The notes: generated by a model from the sequence alone, not told the origin. A stretch of DNA of 64,000 nt from Tubulanus polymorphus (GCF_964204645.1 NC_134025.1:10731001-10795000); one strand, 5' to 3'; positions 20,868 to 33,446 are shown, numbered from the stretch's first letter. Numbers and translations are program-made.

Positions 20868-21473
20868 TAGTGGAACCTCGTTACACAGTGGCGTTGGAAG
20901 TGCAGCGACCGCAGCTGCGAAATAATTTACTGAATGAAGTTTTTTTCTCTTTCTATACCACATTTTTGAAGAAATTAAGTAAATTCACGGCGGCAATATT
21001 TAGAACCTGTCCAAAATCGGCATTTGGCCACAGCAATCAAAAATTGCTTCCAACGCGCCTGTTACAGCTAACTTCAAAAGATCAGAAAATCTGTTGGTTA
21101 TAACCAATTGTTTGTGGTATCCGGTATGAAATTAAATTTCAAGGGCGTATACAATGGGCAGGTGCAGGGGGTGTCGTGTCAAGTTGCCCTGAAATTTCAC
21201 TGGAAAATAAACAAATATTAAACTGATAACTAAAAAAATCAGAATTCATAAGCTTTTCTCTGTATTTCCAAAAATGAGTTAATGCTTTCCCACGAGTTTT
21301 CTTTTGGGATGCCCTTATGATTATAATGATGTGCCCTATTTTGGACGTGCGCCCATACCTGAGTCTGACCCTATAGATCTGCCCCTGAATTGTCTTACTC
21401 GGGACGAAGTTCAATATATTAGTCATATCCGATGAATCAGTGCATCCGAGTTCGTTACAACGAGGTTCCACCG
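20868..21473. mobile_element. GGAACCTCGTTA inverted-repeat element holding nested insertions
   Basis: Left end TAGTGGAACCTCGTTACA, right end TCGTTACAACGAGGTTCCAC; both match the short element at 60575-60716. Inside lies a family 1 element (20886-21061) and probably a second insert (about 21130-21375, with AGGTGCAGGGGG / CCCCTGAATTG ends). Confidence 0.6.
20886..21061. mobile_element. Short TIR element, family 1, copy 3, with 5-bp TSD TTACA
   Basis: CAGTGGCGTTGGAAG at the left and CTTCCAACGCGCCTG at the right form an imperfect 15-bp inverted repeat. TTACA lies on both sides (20881-20885, 21062-21066). This is the only copy with both ends intact. A 5-bp duplication with CAG...CTG ends suggests a hAT-like or related transposon, but the superfamily is uncertain. 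Confidence 0.75.
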
Positions 21474-21598
21474 TACTTTCACAATCGAAACCTGCCTTTT
21501 TCGAGTATTTGAGGAGCTCAATCTATGAAGCCTGCCTAGAATCCCTAGTTGAGTTAGAGAAACGTTATTGGATTCTAATGATGAGGCTAAGATAAAAT

Positions 21599-21750
21599 GA
21601 TACCTCGTTTTTCCTAATCGGCCGGGTCGCTTTTGTAAACTGCGATAGAATTTGTAATCAGTTCATTTCTATTAACTGTGCTGGGTCAGGGTAGATAGGC
21701 GGCTGGCCGGGTCACGTTTTAAGCTGAGCAGACATGAGAAACGAGGTATC
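21599..21750. mobile_element. MITE family 2 (TIR GATACCTCGTTT), copy 1
   Basis: Perfect 12-bp terminal inverted repeat GATACCTCGTTT/AAACGAGGTATC. The interior shares GGCCGGGTC, TTTGTAATCAGTTCATTTCT and GACCCGG-type blocks with 23343-23520 and 24980-25165, in reverse orientation. Confidence 0.75.
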
Positions 21751-22980
21751 AATTTTTTACAGGCTTAACTTTATTTGTTAAGATTCTTCATGCAAACGTG
21801 TTCTAACGTAGTTAGTCGTTTTCTAGTACATAACTACTGAGCTTAACGATATCGTTTTTTTTCCGATGAGTAAATTTGTAAATAAAATGTCATGATTATG
21901 ATATTGTAGCTGTTCATTATCGTATTGTCTTTTGTTATTGCTGCGCGGTCTGACTTGATTTCCTACAATGTAATTGACCCATATTCCGCGGCTACCCGCG
22001 TGGTTCGAACCCGCGATGCCCGGAAACTGGCATTTAGGTTCACCCATATAAAACGGCCGTCGCAAACTGAGATTATTATTGTTGAAAAACAATTAATCCG
22101 TACTTAATTACTACTAACGGCACTATAGATTAATTAATTGGCCGACACAGAAGTATTTTCCCATGGTATCGCTGGGATTCTGAGAGCATATTCATATTCT
22201 TATGACTCAACAACCGCCGCACAACAGGTGTAAATTATGACGGATTCTCAGAATCTGCTCCGCGATAAAAATCATTTGCGGGCACCCCGGTCTTTAATGA
22301 TATTTTTTCTCAGCCCACCAGGTGCCTTACAGGTCTTACACTTTCTATTGTCAATTAATTCATAGGGATATATACAGAAAATTTGCCTCATGCTCTGGAA
22401 GCGTTGGCACGTACAGTCTTGGAATAATCGAGGACTATTCAAGAAATAGATCGGTAAAATCCATTGACTTTGAGCTGCAGCAGTTGGCTGGGTTTGAGTA
22501 AATGGGTTCTATTGAACCTTTTATGGAAAAGGGGGTTAAGTAACATCCCCTCTAAGAAAATGAACACCTTATTTTAGACCCCGAAAATATTCCCCGCTTT
22601 TGTTCTACTTTTTAGACCCTTTACAGACTCATTTCCTTGTTAAAATTTGTTCACCCCTAGCAGCATGGTGCCCTCGCCACTAGCATTCCATTTCCTAGTT
22701 GACAGGTGGCAGTTCAACGTTCTCAAAAATGAACCCTCGCAGGAAATCTTGGCTTCCCCCGGCTGTATCTTACTCGATGGGAAAAAAAGAAACGATCGTC
22801 GCTGTCTTGTCAGTTTTTTCCGACGGTATTCTCCGAAACGAACTTTTTCTCATTACAGATTAAGGGCATCAAGCTAAAAGATTGGCCTATTACCCTTTCT
22901 TGTTCGGTAATCAGCTACGGTGCACCTGTTCTTATTAAATCGCTGGCGCTATCGGCCGCCAAAAGAACATCCTCTGATTA

Positions 22981-23033
22981 TCTCTCTTTCTCTCCCTCTC
23001 TCTCTTTCTCTCTCTCTTTCTCTCTTTCTCTCC
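22981..23033. repeat. CT-rich microsatellite
   Basis: Interrupted (TC)n tract with CTTTCTCTC variants in the HTATSF1-vestigial spacer. Confidence 0.8.
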
Positions 23034-23342
23034 CGTGCGCGAAAAATTGTCTGAAAATCCTTCTGAGCTTTTGTCTTCTGTATAGTATTAGATATAAGCT
23101 CGGCGAAAAACAACGAATCGTTTTCTTTTGCCGAAGAGATCAGCTTCGTGTGTATATTCTCGCGCAGTCCCTGATTTATTATTTACTCTAATAATTTACT
23201 CTAATGTAATGGAGTACACTCGATGAAGAATTATGAATCGTTCATACTCCTTGGCGTTTTCGACACTGTTTTTCGATGATGAATTGATACGGAAACTTGT
23301 ATGTATTCCTTTGGCATTATTTTCTTCAAAAACAAAAAAATT

Positions 23343-23520
23343 GATACCTTGTTTCTCCTTTCCGCTGAGCTTTAAAAGTTGACCCGGCTAGCCACCTATC
23401 TAACTTGTGCATTACTTTTTGAAAAGATCATGATCGAGCTAACCATAACGGAATTGAATTGATTACAAATTTCATTGCGATTTATAAAATGACCCGGCCA
23501 ATAAGGAAAAACAAGGTATT
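23343..23520. mobile_element. MITE family 2, copy 2
   Basis: Starts GATACCTTGTTTCTCC and ends AAAACAAGGTATT, with GTTGACCCGGC and AATGACCCGGCC inside. It directly abuts the GGAACCTCG element at 23518-23687, so the two share a boundary. Confidence 0.7.
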
Positions 23521-23687
23521 GGAACCTCGTTATAACGAACTCGGATACAGCGATTCATCGGATATTACAAATATGAAATATAAGATTGTGAGAATTAAAT
23601 AATTTTTGTACTAGATATAACGAACTATCGGTTAAAACGAACATGATTTTCTGGTCCCGTGAGGTTCGTTGTAACGAGGTTCCACTG
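23518..23687. mobile_element. GGAACCTCGTTA inverted-repeat element, copy 2
   Basis: TTGGAACCTCGTTATAACGA on the left and CGTTGTAACGAGGTTCCACTG on the right, followed by TA. The interior has TATAACGAAC and TTTTCTGGTCCC, shared with 60575-60716. The TA flank and CAG/CTG ends suggest the Tc1-mariner-pogo group. Confidence 0.7.
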
Positions 23688-24979
23688 TATCATTTTTTAG
23701 CCTAAATAGAACAATTTGGATATATTCTTCTCATTTTTCAAAATATCACGGTAATATAATGCCGAAAGAAAGGGGGATGGCATACATTTTTTTCTCCCAT
23801 TTCATCAAACCACAAAAATAGAATATTAGTCTACTTATTGTATTACGATTTGATGATACAACTTAACGCGTGTTTTCGTATAGGCAATAAGAGTCAAACT
23901 TTGATTGGATTGCTTTTCATTTTATTCCACCAACCCGTTTCCAAAACCATTTTGTCATTAATACTCGTTTACTGCCGATAGAATTGCCAATAGCCGGCTA
24001 ATAAAACTGAAATTAACTACCGTCCCAGAGCGGCAATAACCGTTAGCATCATTTCATATGCGCGTCTGCTGAAAACCGGCTTCGTTTTATCATCGCGAGC
24101 GGCCGTATGAATAAAAACAATGCCATTCTCGCGCGGGCCGGCGTCCGATGAGAATTATATGATGTGATTTTTATTATCCGTTTTTTATTGTCAAACATCC
24201 TGAATCGACGAATTATACGCCAGCGGAAAGTATCGTCAGACGATCGCAGAATTATGAGGTTTCGACTGGCGTTGCTCGGTGATTTGCTACTTATTGGATA
24301 GGTCAATAAGCCTATTTGTCAAAAACGCCGTAATATTAGCCGTGTAGAAATTACAATGCGCGGTCCGACTTGTTCGAAATGACACATTAATCACCGTACT
24401 GATCTACAATGGCACTGACACCGGTTCTGAAAAGCGCATCGAATGTCGACGTTACGCGGGAAGAGGCCGCTATTGTCGCCGATGACAGCAGACGACACCG
24501 GGGTCTATACAATATCCACACACCGGTGCCAATTTAATAAAGGGAAGAGGGTATCGAATGGCAATCTAGTAAATCATCGAACGACCCGTGGTACGACAAG
24601 GACTTGCTTGTTTCACCCCGGGTTGCATCCTAATGAAAAACTTGATAAATCATTGCCGTGCAAGGAAATGGAAAACGGGAGGCGGTAATTAGTCCTTTCA
24701 CGAGCAATTTCCCGCATGAATAATAGTCTTGCTGGGAGACGACTAATATTGACAATTCCTTCCTCACAATATCCGTTATACAATACGTTTGTGTTTTTAA
24801 TTTTGGGTTTTCAAATCCAGTGCGTTGTGCGTGCATTTTAGCACGTTGATTATAACGGACTGGCCAAACTCGGTACCGATTAAGCATTTAGAATATGAGA
24901 AACTAAAATTCGTTTTGCATTAGAAACATTGTTTTTAATAGCAAGGTTAATAAGCCACTTTATCTAAGGCTAAAAAATT

Positions 24980-25165
24980 GATACGCTGTTTCTCATTTCT
25001 GCTTAGCTTTTAAGTTGACCCGCCGGCCACACCCTGTACATTAATTTACTAAATCATGATCAAACTATAACCGAACCCGGCAGCTGTAGAAATGAACTGA
25101 TTACAAATTTTATTGCAGTTAACAAAATTACCCGGCCGATCATATAGGTATGCGAAACAAGGTAC
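24980..25165. mobile_element. MITE family 2, copy 3
   Basis: Starts GATACGCTGTTTCTCATTTC and ends GCGAAACAAGGTAC. Shares AGTTGACCCGCCGGCC and ATTACCCGGCCGAT blocks with the other two copies. All three copies lie in the spacer between HTATSF1 and the vestigial-like gene. Confidence 0.7.
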
Positions 25166-25169
25166 CATT

Positions 25170-27600
25170 TCATTGAATCAAAAGAATTGAAAACCTGTGT
25201 GCTAAGTCAAGTCGGATTTGTTGTTTTCGTTGATTGCCCGTGATCAATCGATATACCCTCCTTATATATCACAATGAATACAAAAGATGTAAATGAAATG
25301 ATTAGATACTATCTCGTTTGGTGGTCGCAGTAATGCAATGGATATGTCACAATCAACATAGCAAGCATTGATATTTACTCGTGGGACACACTTCGACAGA
25401 AACTCATACGGACTAATAAAAGTTCTACAACGCGTGTTGTCTTCTTGAAAGCAGATTGCAATCCGTCGCCTGCTGGGCTTCTTTTGAGAACGAATTGTCC
25501 TCTTAAGCCCCGCAAGTATGGTTTCGGCAAAGCGGACACACACCGAATGTAACGAACGGACTAATTGAGTTAGAGATTTCGTTTCGAGTGCTATTAAGCG
25601 GCGGTGAATGCAGTCAATACGCGAAAAGGAACTGTCCTTATTACAAAGACATGCCAGTTTTTTGCAGATTTTAAGCCGCCCTAGGCCTGGGATTACGAAT
25701 CGAACCGGCCATTCTATCTCGAGAGAACACCTGTATTTGGCTGTATTTACACAGCCGATAACTTTAAACGAAGCGAAGACGCTTTTTCACGCGACCGTTT
25801 TTCACCCTTTTCATTTTGGTGCTTGAGCGGCAAAAAAGATTATGGCACCCCTTCTGCGAACAATAACGTTTACTGTAAAACAGTTCTAATGGTTGTATTA
25901 TTTTAGGTTGTGGGGCAATTGTTGGAATATTCGATTCGATAGCCCGGGTTGCAGATTTTACGAAAGAATTCAACACAACCCAATCCCCCCCCCAAAAAAA
26001 ATAAAAATCCTGGGGACAACGATATACTTGTCAGGATTGGAACCTAATGGGTGTCCGTGCTCCGTCCCAGTTTTCACGTGCCCCTTTTGAAAATGCAATT
26101 GCAATATTTGTCCGGGGCACTTTTTCCTGGCAGCAGACCGCAGCGTTAGATATAGTTCATATCTCTCTTATGTCGCTCGAGTGCCGAGAAATTGTATGAA
26201 TATGCACTGAAATTTCAAAATTTTCCAGAATTTGTCACTTTATCAGGATGCTCTTTTCATTTCTTTGTGCTCAATGTCGACCCTCGGATCCACCACTGCT
26301 TGTGTTACAGAACACACAGACTTCGACTGTCCCAGGGTAGTTCAAAATATCTTTCGCTCGAGACTTTTCACATCGTGTTCCAGATTGTAACGAGGGTTTT
26401 CCCAAGCAAAGTGGTCATACGAACGTTACTTCGCATTCCCCGTGCGACGCGTCGCTGTTTACCTTCATGCCTCGGTGTAGGGATACGCACACGACAGGGC
26501 ATGTCACCCCCGATGTCGCCGTACCGCCGTTCTCCACTTCGGGCCCATTAATAGTTGCCATTTGACGGCTTTAAAACGACTCTTTGGTGCTTATTAATGC
26601 GCAATCTGGCGGGGAAGGTTCTTAGATCCGCCGTTTTCAATGCGAATTGTTTTTCTTCTGGAAATCGTGTTTACCTAAGAATTTAAGGGGATAAGCCGGG
26701 CGAAAGTGCACAATGAAATCGTGCACATCCCCGCGGCTTCGGCAGTTGCTCTTTTCTCCTCGCCGAGAAAGGCAGAGCCGCCCTATTGAAACCTTAACAA
26801 ATTGCCACAATTGCCGCTGATCGCAGTAAATTGGCCAGGCGGGTACAAGACGTTTAGACCCTATTTGTTCTTTTGGGAGACAAGCGTGCGCGTTCGAATG
26901 CGAATTACTTAATTGCCTCCCTCCAGCAAATAAACACTGCATCAAATTTGACACATTATGGGATGTCACAATCGATTGGTTTCAGATTCGGAGATGCCCG
27001 AGTTTAAAACGGTTCCTATACGATTCAATGAGATTGGGATATTGGACAACTTTTTAATTTTTGGCTGTGGATGCTGTCTATATTTACGTGGTAAAATCAC
27101 GAGCGGTCAAGATTAAGGAGATATCAAAAGTTTTAGAAGGGTTTTGGCTAGAGAGAGGGGAAATCTGAAAACGGGAAGCACCATAGAAAAGTATTTTAAC
27201 CAATTTTGCTAAATGAGTCGACACACCCTAATTGGAAATATCCATGACCTTTACTTAAGGTTTTATATACAATTTGTTTAGATAATTTTGAGTGTACATA
27301 CTATAAGTAGTGCAATTACTATTAAACATTTGACATCTGAAGTATCGTGTCGTACAAAAGTAACTTTACAAACAAACAAGAATTCGAGTGAGCTTCACTA
27401 ACAAATCCATATTCAACTTATTTCACAAAGACCAACGTTGATATCCTTATTTCTCAACATCCAATTGTAAAACAGTTATACAACCAAGAAATTCATGCTA
27501 ATAAAATGAAAGGAAGGAAGATAACATGAGAACCAACGTTCACCAGTCACAATATGTTTTCTTTGTCACCAATCGCTTCTGATTCGAGGATTCGCGTCAT
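25170..27600. other. Spacer upstream of vestigial-like, no gene recognised
   Basis: Unique-looking sequence with moderate GC and several unremarkable ORFs (25262-25543 minus, 26192-26551 plus, 26637-26969 minus) that show no domains. As the 5' flank of a developmental transcription cofactor it is a likely place for enhancers; this is inference only. The stretch 24000-24700 is also relatively CpG-rich. Confidence 0.3.
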
Positions 27601-27605
27601 TCGAG

Positions 27606-27615
27606 GTATATATTT
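27606..27615 (+). promoter_or_regulatory. Possible TATA box of the vestigial-like gene
   Basis: TATATATTTA about 310 bases before the start codon at 27924, inside a GC-moderate region. This would give a leader of about 290 bases. Weak evidence. Confidence 0.25.
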
Positions 27616-27923
27616 AGAGTCGATTCATTTCCGTATGTTATTGCCACATTCCCGAGGTAAGTACCGGTTGTTTTGGCGTATCCAGGTAAATATGATATTA
27701 AGAAGCCGGTATGTGTTTGGCACCGCGCACACAACATCATCAACCCGGCACTCGGCGCTTATTGGAGGGATACGCGAACATCACCGCCTTGAAGACGGAA
27801 AACCTATCAACCGATGGGCGGAGTCTGAGTGATGCGGCTGATTAACGCGACTTGTGCTGGTAAAAAGTTAGTGGTTGGAGACGCGAGATATTTCACACGA
27901 CCAGACGCCAGAAAATAGTCAGA

Positions 27924-30900
27924 ATGAGCTGCTGCGTCGATATAATGTATACGCCGTATTCCAGTTACTTTCCGTATCACCAAAGACAGTATGAATCAAT
28001 TAAGGTGAGTTACTTTCACTTCGGTAATAACCATTCGTTTATTTACGCAGTCGAGAGCGCAAAGCCGTGGCGGTGACCGCGACGTTTGCAAAATGCCGTA
28101 AAATAAATTGAACAATTTAAGGCATTCTTTATAAGTGCATATTTAAGAATGTAAAAGAATGAGTGAGGAATGTTTACATTGCCATGGAGAAAAGAATGCC
28201 CGAAGAATGCGGAATGCACGCAGTTCTATTCTTTAGCATATTGGGAGTTATTCTCACTATCTAGTGATGACATTCCTCAATATTTCTAAAAACACGGTCG
28301 TTGAAACGCCAGTTGTTGTACTAGTTTGTAAATCAGAAGTCACTATACGGATGATGGCTCAGAGCAGAAGCCAAGAATCGGGTAAAAGAGTAATGCGCCT
28401 TCAACCTGTCCAACGCATTCCTATCAGCATTATGTTCAGTCTTGTACGTTGCTACAAAGCCTTTTCTATGATAGACTATGCATATGTGTAGCTCTTCTTC
28501 TTTACAGAAAACCGATGCACCTAGAATGCAACAAGAGCATTTGGACCATTCTAATTCTCCCAGTTCATCGTCGGATTACACGTCGCGATCGGAGTTGTTA
28601 GTTGCCCAACAGGAGGACGATATTTCTCCGAAGGAGACGCGATATTTGACCGCTAATTGCCTGCTGATAACGTATTTTACCGGGGATATATCGGCCGTAG
28701 TTGACGATCACTTCACTCGGGCTCTCAGTCAGCCGAGCAGTTACAGTGCCGAAAATCAGGGCAGCAAACCACCGGATAAAGGTAAGTTATTTTTCAATCC
28801 TTTTCTCAAAGATCTTCGATAGATTCAACATACCGAGCCAACTCATGAAAATGAACTTTTTTACGCTACGGCCAGTCGCTTCAGAGATTCTTTTGGGGAA
28901 CGAAATGTATGTTAGCGCGTGGGTAGCGAAAAGCGGCTTAAGAAAAGTGTGGCATTTTGTTTACAAGACTTATGAATTATATACGCGTCTTGTGTGCCTT
29001 CTTTGCCTGCGAGTTAGAGGCATATATACTTATTTTTGGTTCCGACAGATGTAATGAACATGTCAAACACGTGCTCATTCGTGTAATACCCGTGTTCATA
29101 CACAAAAATCAACGCGTAAAAATCATCATTCTAACAGCTTTTTTTGTTGTAAATTCATCGTTTAATACATTAGCAATAGGAAATTCTAAAGGGTAAAATT
29201 GTAGTTTTTGTGTTATATAACATACCTTATTTACTAATTTAAAACTGACAAATTGTTGTATCACGAAATAAATTACACCTCTGTATTTGGGTTTCGTATG
29301 CGTTTATACGAACTTCACTGAATATATGACTTAGAATACTAAATTCTACTAGTGACACTACATATAGAAAAATTTTTACACTAGATTTTTTTTTAAAGCT
29401 TTTACTTCGATTACAAGAGAAATCCCACAATAAGTTCAGCCAAAACGAGAAACTTGAATAGAAGAGTTATATATATTTGCGCAACGTTTCGGCTAAAGAC
29501 TATTAGTACGCCATCAGTAGACATCAGTACGCCTGATGATGGCTAATAGTCTTTAGCCGAAACGTTGCGCAAATATATATAACTCTTCTATTCAAGTTTC
29601 TCGTTTTGGCTGAACTTATTGTGGGATTTCTCTTGTTATCTTCTTACACGGATATTGTGTATCTTCTCGTCTCATTTACTTCGATTTCATTGATGACGCT
29701 AACGCGAAAAGCAAACGTTCATATTTGCTGGACCTTCGGAAGTGAAATTGTCAAAACAGGGAATTTTGAGTGTAATCCATATCAGTTAAAATATGGCCAA
29801 AATTTCGGAATTAGATATTCATGTATATACTTCGTATCTTATATATCAAACCGTATACATTAAAAGTATCTAAATTATACGAAGTCGGTCATCATCCAGA
29901 AAGTGTTTTCATTCGCAGGAAGTTCCGTTTATTATTCGACGCAGCGTCGTCGATTAGCGCATGTGCTATTAAAATAACCACCTTCCGCGCTAAGGAAACT
30001 CCGTATCTCGTAACCCAATAGCTTTTACGTATAGCGAACATGAACTTCAGGCGCATGGATACTGGATCGTATAGGTTTTGTCGGGCGGTCAGCGACGCGA
30101 TAACCGAGTAAAAACAAATCGCGCGGCGGCAGTTCACTCCCAGCCAGGGTCCATCCATGTTTCTAGGAACAGAATATATTCAATTCGATATTTAGCACTG
30201 TGGTGGCGGTGCCGGTGGTGGTTGAATCAAACAAAGTTTAAATCAGATGATCGATCCACACAATCGAAATATATACCGAAAATTGAGTCGGTCCGTAAAA
30301 TTGTTCCCAATTTGGTTCATCCATGATTATGTATGCAATGATATCGATGTTTTTATTTTGATTTGAACAAGGTCTGCCATTTTGAAAACATTTCATTTGA
30401 GTCAAAACGTCGGACTATTTAGTTAGTATTTCTCTTTAACTGTGGGTTTTCTTCAACATCAAAATATTTCTAATTGATTTTCGAGGTATTTGTAGGCCCT
30501 ATAGATAATCCCTGTTCAGAGGAAAAGTATCCTATATGATATCTTTCTCAATCAAAATCAGTGTAGCTTAGAAAAGGAAAAATAGGACAAACTATACTTA
30601 CAAAGATCAGAGGGCAAGTCAAGTTGTGAAAGGTTTCGTTTTGCGATAAAAGCTTAAACAAATCGGAAAATTGAATATCGTTTTTATCAGAATTTCAATA
30701 ACGCTTCAATGCGGGTTATTTTTCTTTCTGTGTTTTTGAAGACCTTACGACAGAACTTATTCGAGGCACTTGTGAATAGTTTCCGGGGTTACGTTTCTAT
30801 GTCCGTTGTTTGACATGTTTCCCATGCCACAGCAGTTTATTTAGCTGTGGCCTCTTAGAACGCAGACCGGCTTATATTAGAAAAACAATACTCGATCTCA

Positions 30901-32906
30901 GTGTCGAAAAGCAAAATCGGGAAATTAATTTTTGAACATTTCCTTCAGTATCATATTACAAGAAATGGGTATTTTCAATGCATAGCTACTTAATTCTGAA
31001 AAAAAAATCAATATCTTTTCATCGTGACAGGCAAGGATTAGGCAAACCATGGACTATTTATCGAATTCTTGATATAGTCATGGGCAAAAGGACATAAGAT
31101 TTCCTTGTTCGCTGTTCACCAACCTTATCTACATCAAATCTTTATGATTTGGAAAAATGTTAAACCATTTGGTCCGATTTCATTTTTCAAAGTCAAAGTC
31201 AAAGAAGAAATCGTAAATACATTTGAAATATTTGGAATTGTTAAAAAATACTGGAATTGTTCATTAGCCGCGATCACACAACTAGTTAGACCGGTCTAAA
31301 TGTGTCCGTACCTGGTCCGGTCCAAATTTAGACCGGACCAAATTAGAGCAAGACATTCTTCATTTTTACCAATTCGATCATCTGTCAGGTTTTTATTCTA
31401 TCGCGCTGAAACTAAACGTCGTTTAAACAAAATTCAAAGCACGGAAGTAAAATAATGATTGCGATATACGAATACGAATATTTGTTACTCTTCAAACATT
31501 TCCATAGTATACGGAGGAAAAACAGTACTTAAAATTAGTTCTATAAACTGTTATTTGTTACGATCGTGTTAAAATGAATTAGGCTTTTTGCCACGTGTAA
31601 TTGGAACATATTTCAAATGTGTTATGCGTGGTATACGTGGAAAACTGAGTGCCGAGATCGAAAATAGTTACCTTGAACTTAATTGTATTGTATTCGAAAT
31701 GAATTGATTGAATAAATTCTTTCTCTTTCAGATACGTCACCGATGGCGCAACGGAACTTCCCCGCCTCATTTTGGAACAGTGCATATCAGACTCAGGGCA
31801 ATGCGATGCCCACGGAACTGACGCAATATTCGGATCCGTACGGAGGAGCCACGGCGGCGCTTCATCACGGCGTCGCCCCGTTACAGACGGCCGACCCTTG
31901 GCACTATTCAGGACACTATACTAATCACAGAGCTATGACGGACTTACCATATTCCAGTGTGGCCGCCGCGAGTAGCAGTCGGTTTACGCCCCATTACGGG
32001 TCATTGTTGATGCCGCATCAGACATCTTCAATGCGTTCTAGTCGGATAAGCAGTACTATGACTGCTGGACAATGTAACGAGCTGGCCGGTAAAGCTAGTG
32101 GTGAACATTGGGGCACGGACTATTCAAATATGCCGCTCAAACAGGAGTTTCCATCATCTCACACGGTTTTATCAGGTGAGCAGTCGACTCGATAAAAATG
32201 CCATCGAAAAGTTTTAATTCGTGGAGCGATTTGACATAGTTCCATCCAGGTTAAAGGTTAAACATATCATCAAAGCATAATCTGTTGACTAGAGTAAAAC
32301 TGTTGAAAGGTGTAACTGTTAGCGAAAATGCTTCGTTCAGTTTTCAAATTATGTTCACGTGATGTACTAGTCACGGGTTACTCGAAAAATCGAAAACGCT
32401 ACACAGGTCTCACTGATATACAATATGATTTACTGAAATGTGGAAAAGGAAAAGTGTTCGTCCAGTTGAAATAACTGCTCGTCATTTTCCAAAGACTCTA
32501 TAATTAAATAAGATGATTACTGTTTGGTAATCAAGTGCATCGATTGAAGTTTTTTGTAACTACAATCTACATTTTGATCACACATAGATGTAACCAAAAT
32601 ATTGGCTTGATCAGCAACGGTCATTATATAATAGTGGATTCGGAAATATGTACGAATTACTAAATGGTTGTTATTTCCGTGCTCCTTTTCGATTTACAAA
32701 TCGTATTTGGCAAGTTCAGATATATCTTACGGAAAGCAATGCAATGAGATAAAAAGAAAAAAAAAACATTGCCACGGGATAACATTGCCCAATTTTTATT
32801 TTTATTTTTTTCCATTGTAGGTATCGATAGTTCATCTTCGCAGACGACAACGGTGGCCACGTCAGGAATGCAAGACACAAACAGCATGGACCTGTATTGG
32901 TTTTAG
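27924..32906 (+). CDS. VGLL2: Vestigial-like protein (VGLL2/3 type), four exons
   Basis: Transcription cofactor that binds TEAD/Scalloped factors through its TDU domain. Exons 27924-28004, 28508-28781, 31732-32175 and 32821-32906 join in phase to 294 residues. The N-terminus MSCCVDIMY followed by SSYFPYHQ resembles the start of vertebrate VGLL2 and VGLL3. The complete TDU domain is at 72-107, with the conserved cores TANCLLITYFTGDIS, VVDDHFTRALSQP and SSYS. Exon 3 is rich in Ser, His and Tyr and has a SUMO-like site, LKQE. The protein ends DLYWF. Intron 2 (3 kb) contains a hammerhead foldback repeat. Whether it is the orthologue of VGLL2, VGLL3 or their common ancestor cannot be settled here; Drosophila vg is a more distant relative. 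Polyadenylation signals follow at 33334 and 33441. Confidence 0.9.
29413..29680. mobile_element. Foldback repeat with hammerhead core, copy B (Penelope-like-associated)
   Basis: Inverted repeat from 29413 to 29636 with nearly perfect arms of about 100 bases, starting ACAAGAGAAATCCCACAATA. A tail to about 29680 (TACACGGATATTGTGTATC) is shared with copy A. The middle parts of the arms (AACTTGAATAGAAGAGTTAT) are unrelated to those of copy A. It lies in intron 2 of the vestigial-like gene. Confidence 0.65.
29533..29570 (+). ncRNA. Hammerhead ribozyme-like motif (minimal, Penelope type), copy B
   Basis: CTGATGA at 29533-29539, a 6-bp stem GGCTAA/TTAGCC with a six-base loop, GAAA at 29559-29562, then CGTT and GCGC. 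CGC before CTGATGA pairs with GCG after the expected cleavage site (GTT), giving a 3-bp stem I. Stem III is only ACGT, so, as reported for small Penelope hammerheads, cleavage would probably need a dimer. This is the best-preserved motif of the set. The minus-strand partner in this copy has lost CTGATGA. Confidence 0.6.
29690..31700. other. Rest of vestigial-like intron 2
   Basis: AT-rich and non-coding. A short inverted block around 31290-31345 (TTAGACCGGTCTAA, then TTTAGACCGGACC) is the only structure noticed. Confidence 0.4.
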
Positions 32907-33333
32907 GTGTTCTATCAAAAGACCTTAGCCGTTTACTTGTTTTGACTGTAAAAATAACGAGTGTGATATTGTTGTGACCGCCGATCGTTGAAATGAAATC
33001 CTACCAAAAATGGATGTATGATCTAGATTTCTCTAGATGCAACGTGCATTGATCCTATACGAAGGATTCTGGTGGCCATAGAAGTTTGTCGTTCGAAGCT
33101 CTGTCATTTGTAGAGTTGTCGCGCCTACGCGATGCGGGTTGGATATCAAATATGAGTAAATTATTCCTGTCAATACGTCAGGTATAAGAGTCCTCCTGAT
33201 ATCAAAATCGTTATATACATGTATTAATGAATTGCTCAGTATTTCAGACATTGTGCTTGCATTTTGTAATTTATTTTTTCTAAATCTGTTTACCGATGCC
33301 TATTTCACAGGGCCCAAATCAAGAGCCCCGTGA

Positions 33334-33446
33334 AATAAATTATTCGGTTTCAAAAACTCAAATGTTTGGTTTCTTCTCACGGATTCGGTTCCACTACTGT
33401 CACTTGATTCGAATTGTATTATGAATGAATTTAAGTCTAGAATAAA
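33334..33446 (+). terminator. Polyadenylation signals of the vestigial-like gene
   Basis: AATAAA at 33334-33339 and again at 33441-33446, 430 and 535 bases after the stop codon. Either could end the transcript. Confidence 0.45.

Noticed and set aside
21960-22060. GGTTCGAACCC in 22000-22020 as a tRNA gene
   Set aside because: An isolated B-box-like palindrome without an acceptor stem or A box at proper spacing.
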